Positions 46,151-56,800 of a DNA stretch of 64,000 nt are shown here, piece by piece. The notes under the pieces were generated by a model. The model searched no databases, was not told the origin of the DNA, and saw nothing but the letters and a program-made list of their open reading frames with translations. Both the position numbers and the translations under genes were made by a program. Each line of letters opens with the position of its first letter. The stretch's first letter is position 1. Source of the DNA: Lacrimispora algidixylanolytica (GTDB taxonomy: Bacteria; Bacillota; Clostridia; Lachnospirales; Lachnospiraceae). The stretch spans positions 62,001 through 126,000 of the forward strand of contig NZ_MCIA01000014.1 in assembly GCF_003609635.1 (NCBI RefSeq), in the 5' to 3' direction.

Positions 46151-49100
46151 GATTGAATCCACTGGCCTTTTTCATTTACCTTATAACCATCTGGTGTGGT
46201 CGTGTTTGTTAATAGCTTTCCTCTTACTCCATCAGACACTGGATTAAAATAGTACCAAGTTCCTTCTATTGCCTGCCAACCAGTAAACATCTGTCCTTGA
46301 GTTCCATCAGTAGCTGTCTTTAGGTAAAAGGTATTTCCATCTATATCTGTCTGCCAGCCCGTCACCATGAATCCATCTTTATCAAACCGGAACCAAGAAG
46401 CCTTTTCCTGCTCTCCTAGTGCAAATGGGTTACTGATATAAGCCCATTCATTGGTATAGGTTCGATCAGAAGCAAAGATCCACTTTCCATTTCCTGCCTG
46501 GGTCCATGTTCCAGTTACTGATCCAGAAGGAGCTTCCGGCCCTTTTATATTTCCTGTAGCTGTGACTCCTACGGATCGGCCACCGCCACCGCCTCCACCG
46601 CCTCCTCCACCGGAGCTGCCTCCAGAAGTGGTATTGTCAATGACTTTTAAGTTCAATGTTACATTTACTGAATCAGATAGCTTTCCATCGCTGCTTTCTG
46701 CGTAGATAACAGCGTTTGTACTTCCGGAATACTGTGATTTTCCAATGACCTGGTTAATCCAGCCAGAAATAACTTCCTGCTTTTCATTGATTACCATAGC
46801 CTTTACATTTCCATCTGAATCTACGGAAAGGATTCCTGAATCAGAGGAACGCCACTGGATTTTCTTTTTCTCTCTATATTCTGGATAAACAGAAGCGGAA
46901 ATTTTCTTTCCCTCCAATCCGCTCCAGGTATAAGAAGGACTGTTTCTTCTTCCTGTTTTGGTGAGAATCAGATCAAACGTTTCACTGTCTCGGTCTGCTT
47001 CCAGGCATTCTGCTTGGAATGTAAGCCTCACCAGACAAGTAGTTGCTTTCTTCCCGTCCTTTGTGGTGGCTGTAATCTCCACATCTTTTTCAGCTTGGTA
47101 TGGAGCCTTTTTCAGTGCTTCCTTGATCCAGGCAGCCCCTTCTACTGGGGATATTCTTCCCTGATCATCTACGGATACGGAATCCGGTTCTGAAGAAGTC
47201 CAGATTACCGTGCGATCATATGGTTTGTGTTCTGCTGATTCGTTTAAATCTGGAAGAACCGTTGCAGTCAGCTTCTTTGCGTCAAATCCTTTTTTTACTA
47301 CAATCTGAGAATGAATATCCCCTACCATGTGATAGCCCAGTGTATAGGATACTTCTTTCTGATCTAGGGTGATTCCTTCTGGGATCACTCTGGTCTGATC
47401 ATCTGTTACAAAGCTCACATTCACCTGACATGTAGCGGAAGCTTTATTTCCTAACTTATCTTTTCCATCCACTGTGATAACCACATCTCGGTTTCCGCTT
47501 CCGGATACTTTGGCATAGGGATCGTTGCTTTTTACTCCATTGTCGGTTGCCATGATGTTACGAATCCAGGCAGCATCCTTTAAAGCGGAAATTGATGCTT
47601 CCCGGTATGCTTCATTATCCTGAGCCACTTGTACCACTGCCGGATCAGAACTGGCCCATACCACTTCATCCTTAGAAAAAAAGTCAGGAGTGAACGTTGC
47701 CGTTAAGGACTGAGGAGCTGTTACCGTTATGCTCTCGCTTGGAGCTTTCCGGTCTCCGGTCAATGTTCTCGTCACCGTAAAGGTCAACGCCTGTTTGTCC
47801 AGGGCAGCGCCTTCCGTTGCAACTAAGGTATTATCAATGACCTGAAAGGTAACGTTGATTCGACTATTGGCACTACAGGGCTTTCCTTCAAAGGAAGTGG
47901 AAGGTCTGGTCTGTGCGGTTAAAACTGCAACGCCTCCGTTTTGGTGTCCTGCCCCATAGATGGTACCAGGGATCTTATACTGATAATTTTCATCTGCCTG
48001 TTTCTTTTCTGCTTCCTCTATAATGGTTTGAAAGAAGGAGGAAGAAAGATTTAGGGAAAGGCTGGCAGACTTTGCGGTATATCCATCTGTTCCTTCGTCA
48101 TTATTCTTTTCCAGGGTGATAAGCTGAGGATCATCAATGCTCCATTTCACCTTGTTATCTTCCACGTCATTGTTGGCATCGATCACAGCCTTGATATTTA
48201 CTGGCTGCACCTGGGTTCCCTGCTCTAGAACACCATTGATATATCTGGCAACCAGCTTTCCTTCCCCGTTTTTAATCTCTGTTGTTTTTACCGGATTCTT
48301 TCGGTTTCCAGTCCTTGTCTGAGTGACTTTAAAGGTATAACTTTCAGGATCTACCTTTACGGATACGGCCACCTTTTTATAAAGTGCTGAAAGGGTAACA
48401 TTATCCTCTGGCATGGTAAACGCATACGCATGGCTGCTATCGGAATAAGTACTGCTCTTTTTGATTCCCTTGCTATTTACATAGAAAGGAGAGCCTTCGA
48501 TCTGAAACTTTTCTGTATCTGTATTCTTTGGCGCTGTCGTGACGGTAACTGCGCTACCGGCTGCAATGGCTCCCCGGTTTTCCTTATCAAGAGACTTGAA
48601 ATACTGGGAACTTCCACGGACTTCTAAGGTAGCAATGTCATAAAAGTTCTGGCCGTTTGCTATGGTATCAATCTGATTGACATTTAATAGATATCCTCTT
48701 AAGGGCCTCCCTAAAGAATCTGGTGCAAAATGATCTAGGGTATAGTCTCCTGATTCTTCATCAAGGACAGTTAAAATACCTTGTTCCAGCTCCTCGTAAA
48801 AGTACTGGTTTGATATGGCCTTTTTTGCCCCTCCTTGCACCAGAGTGTAATAGAGATCTCCGGTGTTCCAGAAGCCAATATGGGCATCGTATGTATAATC
48901 ATTGTCATCCTCAATCTCTGATCCGCACACATTGGAATTTATCTTGCTTTCTGAATCAGCAAAAAGGTACGCCACATCTTCGATATAGTTAAAGTTAGTG
49001 ACAGCGCCCTGTCTGGTTCCGATAAAGGTTCCTTCCCTTGCGTTAGAACCAAGTTGAGAGTTTCCAATGGTCCCAACAAATCGGGCTACTTTTAACTTTC

Positions 49101-50334
49101 CAGAAGCATATTTTCCAGTAACACCACCAATGGCGGTGGAATGATAGCCTCCGATGATTCCACTTACATAGGTATTAAATACATTGGAAGCATTCTGATA
49201 TCCCACAATTCCACCGATAAATCCAGTTCCCTGGATTCTTGCCGTGTTACTTGTGCCGGTAGATACTTCACAGTCTACGATGGAGGAATTAGAAGCAACT
49301 CCGGCGATTCCACCGGCATAAATGACCTCATTTCCTCCTTTGGCATCAATCATGACTTTTTCACAGATAGCATTCTCAATGACAGTGCTACTGATCTCTC
49401 CTGCAATTCCTCCTGAAATTCCAGTAGAACTAATGTCTGCATTTTTTATCGTTACGTTTCGGATCTGGCTGTCTTGTGCATATCCTACCACCACACCAGT
49501 GCGGTCATTTCCTTTGATGGAACTGCTATCTGGGATTATGGTCAGGTCATGGATATTGGCATCCGTTACGGCACCAAACAGGCCCACGTTATTATAAACG
49601 GCAAAGGAAGTCAGCTTTAAGTTCTTAATGGTCTTTCCACTTCCATCAAAGAAACCATTAAATGGATGGGATACCTCTCCAGCAATTTCAGAGGAATCTT
49701 GGTAAAATCCAATGGGAATCCAGTTTACTCCCTGAAGGTCAATGTTTGCTCCCAGGGCAAAGTAGCATCCGGAATAATCTCCGGCATATTTTGCTCCCTC
49801 TGCCTCTGGAACCATCATGCCCATGGCCGTAAGTTCGGATAATCCCATGAGCTGTTCCCGGTTCTTAATGAGATAAGGCTTCTCTTCTGTTCCCTCGCCT
49901 TGGCTTCCACTAAGAAATTCAAAGCTAGTCTTTCCAGACCAAGAATCCCATATATCACCAAGGGAGTTGGAAGTCTCTAAAGCTAATTTTTTCACAGCAA
50001 CCAGGGAGGAAGGCAGCAATGGATCTATGGATATCGGAATCGCCTGAGACGGTGTGGCCGGTTCGGTCCAGTCAATGTCTGGCTCCTGCACTGGCTCGGT
50101 TTCTACTTCACCTTCAGGAAGATCAATTTCCGGTTCTGTTTCTTTGGTTGTATCAACTGTTTTTTCTTCTTCATCCTGGATCTTCTCAGCCTGGGATGGA
50201 GTCCCCATCCGGGCATACACCGGTTCTCCGGCTAGTAGATCTGTATTGGCATAAACTGCCAGGCTTGGCAGTGATGTCATTGTCAGGGCGGCACACAATG
50301 TGTATGCCGTCCATTTTGTTACTCTTTTTCTCAT
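46147..50334 (-). CDS. Surface protein with GLUG repeats, Ig-like domains and wall-binding tail, 1395 aa
   Basis: A signal peptide (about 1-30) is followed by an acidic linker with two [TA]PSQA motifs (about 44-100). A GLUG-type beta-helix region comes next (about 150-460; repeats such as NNVGLFGAVTDANIHDLTI and GGIAGEISSTVIENA). Then a long set of bacterial Ig-like domains (about 660-1230; recurring TRTGNRKNP / VTRTLTGDRKAP / TKTGRRNSP and WSIDDPQL / WASSDPAV / WTSSEPDS). A glycine run of about 11 residues precedes the C-terminal wall-binding repeats (GFMVTGWQTDIDGNTFYL, QAIEGTWYYFNPVSDG) and the closing TPDGYKVNEKGQWIQS. No sorting signal, so it is held by the GW-type repeats. Probable adhesin; the ligand is unknown. 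It lies 18 bases after the P-loop ATPase gene. Confidence 0.82.
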   Translation of the reverse strand: MRKRVTKWTAYTLCAALTMTSLPSLAVYANTDLLAGEPVYARMGTPSQAEKIQDEEEKTVDTTKETEPEIDLPEGEVETEPVQEPDIDWTEPATPSQAIPISIDPLLPSSLVAVKKLALETSNSLGDIWDSWSGKTSFEFLSGSQGEGTEEKPYLIKNREQLMGLSELTAMGMMVPEAEGAKYAGDYSGCYFALGANIDLQGVNWIPIGFYQDSSEIAGEVSHPFNGFFDGSGKTIKNLKLTSFAVYNNVGLFGAVTDANIHDLTIIPDSSSIKGNDRTGVVVGYAQDSQIRNVTIKNADISSTGISGGIAGEISSTVIENAICEKVMIDAKGGNEVIYAGGIAGVASNSSIVDCEVSTGTSNTARIQGTGFIGGIVGYQNASNVFNTYVSGIIGGYHSTAIGGVTGKYASGKLKVARFVGTIGNSQLGSNAREGTFIGTRQGAVTNFNYIEDVAYLFADSESKINSNVCGSEIEDDNDYTYDAHIGFWNTGDLYYTLVQGGAKKAISNQYFYEELEQGILTVLDEESGDYTLDHFAPDSLGRPLRGYLLNVNQIDTIANGQNFYDIATLEVRGSSQYFKSLDKENRGAIAAGSAVTVTTAPKNTDTEKFQIEGSPFYVNSKGIKKSSTYSDSSHAYAFTMPEDNVTLSALYKKVAVSVKVDPESYTFKVTQTRTGNRKNPVKTTEIKNGEGKLVARYINGVLEQGTQVQPVNIKAVIDANNDVEDNKVKWSIDDPQLITLEKNNDEGTDGYTAKSASLSLNLSSSFFQTIIEEAEKKQADENYQYKIPGTIYGAGHQNGGVAVLTAQTRPSTSFEGKPCSANSRINVTFQVIDNTLVATEGAALDKQALTFTVTRTLTGDRKAPSESITVTAPQSLTATFTPDFFSKDEVVWASSDPAVVQVAQDNEAYREASISALKDAAWIRNIMATDNGVKSNDPYAKVSGSGNRDVVITVDGKDKLGNKASATCQVNVSFVTDDQTRVIPEGITLDQKEVSYTLGYHMVGDIHSQIVVKKGFDAKKLTATVLPDLNESAEHKPYDRTVIWTSSEPDSVSVDDQGRISPVEGAAWIKEALKKAPYQAEKDVEITATTKDGKKATTCLVRLTFQAECLEADRDSETFDLILTKTGRRNSPSYTWSGLEGKKISASVYPEYREKKKIQWRSSDSGILSVDSDGNVKAMVINEKQEVISGWINQVIGKSQYSGSTNAVIYAESSDGKLSDSVNVTLNLKVIDNTTSGGSSGGGGGGGGGGGRSVGVTATGNIKGPEAPSGSVTGTWTQAGNGKWIFASDRTYTNEWAYISNPFALGEQEKASWFRFDKDGFMVTGWQTDIDGNTFYLKTATDGTQGQMFTGWQAIEGTWYYFNPVSDGVRGKLLTNTTTPDGYKVNEKGQWIQS

Positions 50335-50352
50335 TCTTTTTCTCCTATTAGT

Positions 50353-50832
50353 TTAGAAAGAAGGAACTGTTACATCTTCCGCTCCATATCCTGTGGGAAG
50401 GACAATTTCATCTTGATACCTACCAGCATTTTTAGTCGTATGGAGTAATATACTATTATCCCAATTAAAGTCTTCTGCTGGTTCTTGAGACGTATAAATA
50501 AGGTTCCATTCACCTTTATTGGACTTGTCTACCAAAGTTTCATAAAAACTCATATCACTTTCTTTTAACAGCTCAAGGCTATCAACTAAAAGGATCACCG
50601 GATGTTCATTGGCCAGAGCCGTTATTGCCTGGATATAACTATTCTTTGTATCATCTGTTAAGGAATTCATCATCACACCATCCAGTAGCAATGGTCTCAT
50701 TCCTAAAAAATCCATTGTTAAACAATATGAGATCTGCGCCATGAGACAAGATTTACCCGTCCCTGTATCCCCATGAATCCCAACAATATTATTTGCTTCT
50801 AATTTCTGTTTTCCTATACTAATTTCTAACAT
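50353..50832 (-). CDS. Small P-loop ATPase, 159 aa, in the surface island
   Basis: 159 residues. Walker A is GIHGDTGTGKSCL (G21-S28). A Walker B-like strand HPVILLVDSLELL lies near residue 80, and a sensor-like IYTSQEP near 115. No membrane span and no export signal, so it is cytosolic. It is close to the minimal size for a P-loop fold. GGAGG lies only four to five bases before the ATG at 50832; nine more codons upstream are open. It overlaps nothing but starts eight bases after the 2121-aa stop and ends 18 bases before the 1395-aa start, so it is embedded in the operon. No family is recognised; remote ABC or secretion ATPases are possible. Confidence 0.65.
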   Translation of the reverse strand: MLEISIGKQKLEANNIVGIHGDTGTGKSCLMAQISYCLTMDFLGMRPLLLDGVMMNSLTDDTKNSYIQAITALANEHPVILLVDSLELLKESDMSFYETLVDKSNKGEWNLIYTSQEPAEDFNWDNSILLHTTKNAGRYQDEIVLPTGYGAEDVTVPSF

Positions 50833-50840
50833 TCTTCCTC

Positions 50841-53800
50841 CTATTGTTTGTATGCGCAAACACCATTTTCATCTACCCAATATCCGTCAGGGGTATATTC
50901 ATTTCGATACATGGAGCCATACGGCCGATCTAGCCGACTCAAAGGTGTGTTAAGTATCTCAAAATCAAATAACCACCCTATCCTGTTGTCCCCCGTATAA
51001 GTCTTACGTTCATTTTTTTCCGTAAAGTAATATTCTTTATTATCAATACGCTGCCATCCAGTGAGCATTACCGTTGTGCTTGGATCAAAGAAATATTTCT
51101 TTTTATCCATTGATTCGCTATACCAGCCCCTAAGTGCTGCTCCAAACTGCTCTCCAGAATCTTGGTTCAGCATGAACCACATTTTATCTTTTTCTAAGAA
51201 CCAGCTGTAATTTAACTTACTTTCTTCATTTACATGATATAAATTGGTTCCATCTCCGACCCACTCATTACTTGCAGGAGTTCCGTCAGGCTTAATATAG
51301 GTAACATCCTTTGGGTTCTCTGGATCTACCTTAAAGGTACCACCATCATCCCGCACACTTGGCTTTGAAGTACTGTCGATAGAAGGAGTCTCTGGTACTG
51401 TTACGGCCACACTATCCTCTTTGCCAGCTTTTGTCTCATTTGATGGTTCGGGCTTTGATGGATTGGTTGGCTCTGGTTTTGACGGCTCCGGCTTTGTCGG
51501 CTCTGGATCAGTTGGCTCTGGTTTTATAGGGCCTGGATCGGTTGGATCTGGCTTTGTCGGTTCCGGATCGGTATTCCCATTATCAACTTTTTTATAATCA
51601 TCAGGAGTACCTGGCTTTCCATCTGGTCCATCCTGCCAGATTTCAGTACCGTGATCCCAACTTCCTCCAGTCCCTGGTCTGATATGCGTTCCGTCCCCAT
51701 TGTCTAAGTAATAACCGTTTCCTCCCGGCATTGTATGAATTTGGCGATCATCGGCTCCCGGCTTTCCATCCGGGCCGTACCACCAATGTTCTGTTCCATT
51801 TGTCCAGCTTCCTCCGGTCCCTGGTTTGATGTAAGTTCCATCTCCATTGTCGATGTAATAACCGCCTCCGGGCAGTACATGAATTTGCCTATCATCATCG
51901 GTTCCCGGATTTCCATCTGGCCCATACCACCAGTGTTCGGTTCCGCTTGTCCAGCTCCCTCCGGTCCCTGGCTTGATATAGGTACCATCTCCATTGTCGA
52001 TGTAGTAACCGCCTCCGGGCAGTACATGAATCTGTCTATCATCATCGGTTCCCTGATTTCCATCTGGCCCATACCACCAGTGTTCCGTTCCACTTGCCCA
52101 GCTTCCTCCGGTCCCTGGTCTTATATAGGTCCCATCTCCATTGTCGATGTAATAACCGCCTCCAGGCAGTAAATGAATTTGCCTATCATCATCGGTTCCC
52201 TGATTTCCATCTGGCCCATACCACCAGTGTTCCGTTCCACTTGTCCAGCTTCCTCCGGTCCCTGGTCTTATATAGGCCCCATCTCCATTGTCGATGTAGT
52301 AACCGCCTCCGGGCAGTAAATGAATCTGCCTATCATCATCGGTTCCTGAATTTCCATCTGGCCCATACCACCAGTACTGTGTTCCGCTTCCCCAGTTTCC
52401 TCCGACTCCCGGTCTGATATAGATTCCATTTCCACTGTCAATGTAATAAATCGGTGTTCCGCTGCTTCCACTCCCCCCGGTATAAATCCGAACATCATCA
52501 TCGGTTCCTGGGATTCCATCCGGACCATTCCACCATAGTTCAATTCCACTGGTCCAGCTTCCTCCCGCACATGGACGGTAATGGGTTCCGTTCCCATTAT
52601 CTTCATAGGCCCCTGTACCATTTGCGAAGGTGAAGATTTGTTTGTCATCGGAAGTCTGAGAAATTCCATCCAGTCCCTTCCACCAGAGTTCATCATCGGC
52701 TGTATTCCATGTTCCATCAGCTCCGGGTCTTCTGTAAGTCCCGTTTCCATTGTCAATAATTCCGATGCTCCAGTGTCCATAATAGGTCTGATCTCCCAGT
52801 GCTGCCAGTGTGGTCTCCTTGATCCGGTTTCCTCCTTCTGGATCAGTAAACCAACCAAGGAACACATAACCTGTCTCGTTTAGATATGGCAGTGTACCAA
52901 TAGGGAGAGCATAGGTCACAGTCTTATCTTCCGGATCTTCTGCTGCTTCAAAATCTGGTAGATTTCGCTCAAAATGAATCGTATACTGGTTTGCCTTCCA
53001 TCTGGCTTTATACTGCGTATCACCAGCTTCTACCCAACTCCCGGCTGTCACTTGCTCCCCGTTGTCTTTAAACCAGCCAACAAAGGTATAGCCTGGCTTC
53101 TCCGGTACGGGCAGTGTACCAAGTCGGGAAGGATAATCCTGATTTGTTTCTATTACAACTTGCTTACCATTTGCATCATAGTAAACAAACTGAATCTTAT
53201 AAGAATTTTCTTTCCAGCCTGCATGATAGGTATATCTCTCTGCTCCAGACTGTGGCTGAAAGATGGTCTGAGGATTAATTTTATTGTTTTCCTCATCATA
53301 CCATCCTGTAAAGGTATACCCTTTCTCCTCCGGCTCCGGAAGAGTTCCAAATGCCTGGTCATAGGTCTGGTTAACCGTAAAGGTCTGTACTGACTCTCCT
53401 TCTGGTTGTTCCACTTTTGAAATGAAGGGGATCTCATAAGATACTGTAGACCAATTTCCGTAATAAATCACATCTTTGGGTTCCACCATGGACTGACTCG
53501 TCAATTTTGTTCCTGTCCCATTCTTTCCGGTCCACCAGCCATTAAATTTCCAACCGTAAATTTCAGGAGCTGGAAGGGTTCCAAGCTTTGTATCAAAGGT
53601 ATGATCTTCCTTAAACTCTCCCCCCACCCATTTCTTATGATTTGGATCAAATGTTATTTTGTAGGTATTGGGAGTCCAATGAGCATACACAGTCACATTT
53701 ATGGACGGCATCTTGTTTCCGCTGTAAAGATAACTGGTCCCTCCTGAAGCACTGTTGTACCAGCCATCAAATTGATATCCTGGTCTTTCAACAAGATTTT

Positions 53801-56800
53801 TTCCGTCTTTTAGTATCTGATCAAAGGATTGATCAAAAGAAATGACCACTTCTTTTTTAGGGCTTCCCTCCAGAGTTCCACCGTTTCCATCTAGTGTTAG
53901 TAAATATCCGTTGATGGAATACTGGGCGGTGATTTCCGTATGGTCCTGAATATTAGTCGTTGGCTTGTCCCAGCCAGTAAAGGTATATCCAGCCCTCTCA
54001 GTCGCTTCTGGGGGCGTTGCATTAGCTCCAAGTAAAACCTCTTGCCTGTCTATAACAGCTCCATTCCAATCTTTAAAAGTAACCTCGCTGGAGCTTCGTT
54101 CCCACTGTGCATATACAGTTAGATCCGTATCTGGCATAGTATTTCCACTTTCTGGATATTTGCTGCCTTCGGTTGGAGCTGTATACCAACCTGAAAATTT
54201 ATATCCAGGTCTGCTCACTTTATATTTATAGGTGTATAACAAGTTATCAAATAATTCACCATATAGTATGTCAGAAACTAATGAAGTATTCGTACCATCT
54301 AGAGTTCCTCCATTAGCGTCTAAAGTTAATGTTCCAACTCCTTTGACATACTGCGCTGTTACGGTTGTGTCTTTCTCAAGTTTACTTATATTACCTAAGT
54401 TCTTGTCCCAGCCTGTAAATACATATCCTGCTCTCTTAGGATTTTCCGGATAAACTATCTCACTGTTATAATTAACGGTTTCTTTGCTTATCACACTTCC
54501 ATCATAGTCTTTGAATGTTAATTCACTACTCTCATTTGTAAATAAAGCATACACGCTGAAATCTATAGTTGAATTACTACTATTATCTGTTGGTGTCAAT
54601 GGCTTTGAAAAGTCAATAAGAGTTGTTCCACTTGAATCAGTATAGAACCCTTTAAACACTTTATTTGGATAACTTAAGCTATTTACAAAACTTTTTACTT
54701 TATCCAATGTCTCTTCCTTTATTACAGCCCCATACTTTATATTCCCGTATCCCCTAAAAGGATCCCAAGAAGCGTTCCAACTACTAGAATATGTGCTAGG
54801 ATAAAATAATCTACTGTCTAAGTCTTTAACAGTCCTTTTAAAGTATAAATCTACTACATCTTCTGTTGGATAATTTAAAGGCGAGTATAATATACTACCC
54901 TTACTATTTGTCCAATAATTATTTAAGTACCCTGGAAAATTTAACGGCTTATAACTAGATGTGGGCAATTTCTTAACTAAATCTTCTTCAGATACAGTAG
55001 AGCTTATAACTCTACTTTCAGATACTTCATCACTATCTAACCCATAGTGCAATCTATAAGTGACATTAAAACTTTCCCATTGAGCATATAACGCAACTTG
55101 ACTTGTTATTATAGAACTACTATCTATCTTTTCGCCTGTGCCATACTCATTTAGATACCACCCCTTGAGTCTCATACCTTTTCCAACTGAAACTGCATTT
55201 CCAGTAACAGCCCCTAACTCTTCTCCATGTTTAATATATTTTCTACTCCAGTCACTCTTATTTCCTTTAGGGTAGTTGGAATATAAGACTATAGTATATT
55301 CACTAACAGTCCACTCTACCGATATAGTAGTATCATCGTTAAAATAATAAGGTGCTTTATCTTTACTACCGTCTAAACCTACAGATTCCCATTTATATGT
55401 TTCTGTTGTGTACCCAATTCTTTTAACATTATCTATAATACTATCAAAGTACCTTCTACAGTCCGATCCTTTAGGTAATTCTACTGTGTATTCACTCCCC
55501 CCATATATAGTTCCACCATTACCTAGTATAGTCACTGTAACCGAGTCTACATATATGGGCCTAACTACTAAGGTACTACTCACATTTGTGAAATTTTTAT
55601 CCCACCCTTTAAACAGCTTACCTGCTACTTTTGGAGCTTCCGGTGCTGTGGCTGAATTACCTGTTAATACTATTTGCTCACTTAGTTTATTACCATCTAT
55701 ATCTAAAAAAGTTACTGTATTTTCAAGAGGCTTAAATGATGGAAATACCCAAGTAACCTTACCACTACTACCACAATTAATCTCTGTACCACTAGCTATA
55801 TAATCACCAGATCCACTACCTAGTCTCCAACCTTCAAAAGTGTATCCAGATTTTGTCGGTGTACTTATTGAGTCTACATTGAATGAACTATTTCTCCTTA
55901 CTTTAATATCTTGAATCGCATAAGTATAGTTACCTACACTGAAATACTCTATCCTTTTATTTTCACGATCCTCCCCCTCCCTAGCAAAAATATACATGTC
56001 TGCATTATATGGACACCACACACCGTATATTGACCTAGGATACCACTCATTAGACTTAAATATAAATCCTTGAGATAGTAAAGTGACACCACTGTAATAA
56101 CTATCTATATTTGCAGGGTCTCCGTTTAGTAAGGTGTACCCTACTATGCCTCCAGATGTATTATATTGTGGTACTGAAAAACTATTGTCATTACTTCTAC
56201 CACTTGCCCACGCTACAAATGTTGAATAAAAGTCCATACCTCTATCTATAGCCGCTTGATTCGTCCTTTGAGGATATATTGTGCTACCTCCCATAGATGG
56301 ATGGTCTTTTATGAGGTATTGATTAGACGGAATACTTAACCTAAGATTTCCAGGAGCGTCAGAATACCACTCATAATCATAATAAGTAGTGGCCATCAAA
56401 CTGGCTCTTAACATATTATTTACATTTATTACTCCATCTTCATCGGAATAAAACCAGCCAGGCTGACCTTCTCCCTCTTCCTCATTGACTATGGTTCCGT
56501 AAAAGTGATATCCCTGGTCTTCTACACCCTCTTCCTCACCTTTACTTAATAAATGCCAGATATAATATCTGGATAAGTCCCAATTTTCAAAACCACTTAT
56601 CTTATTTTTGGTATAGCCATCAATATCTTCTCCGTTAGAAAATAGCTTCCAGGAAAGATTAGTCCATGCCATTTGATCTGGTGCTACGCTCCTGTAAATA
56701 TACGGAGCCATGCTATAATATTCCTCATCCAGATTAATTGAATCCGATGTATTATCTACCGTCCCGGTCAGATCCGTCACATACCATAAGGGAAATTCTG

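Noticed and set aside
51735-52417. Plus-strand open frames in the 51.7-52.4 kb region
   Set aside because: They are antisense shadows of the 147-base coding repeat; the periodic peptide follows from the repeat itself and lacks ribosome sites.
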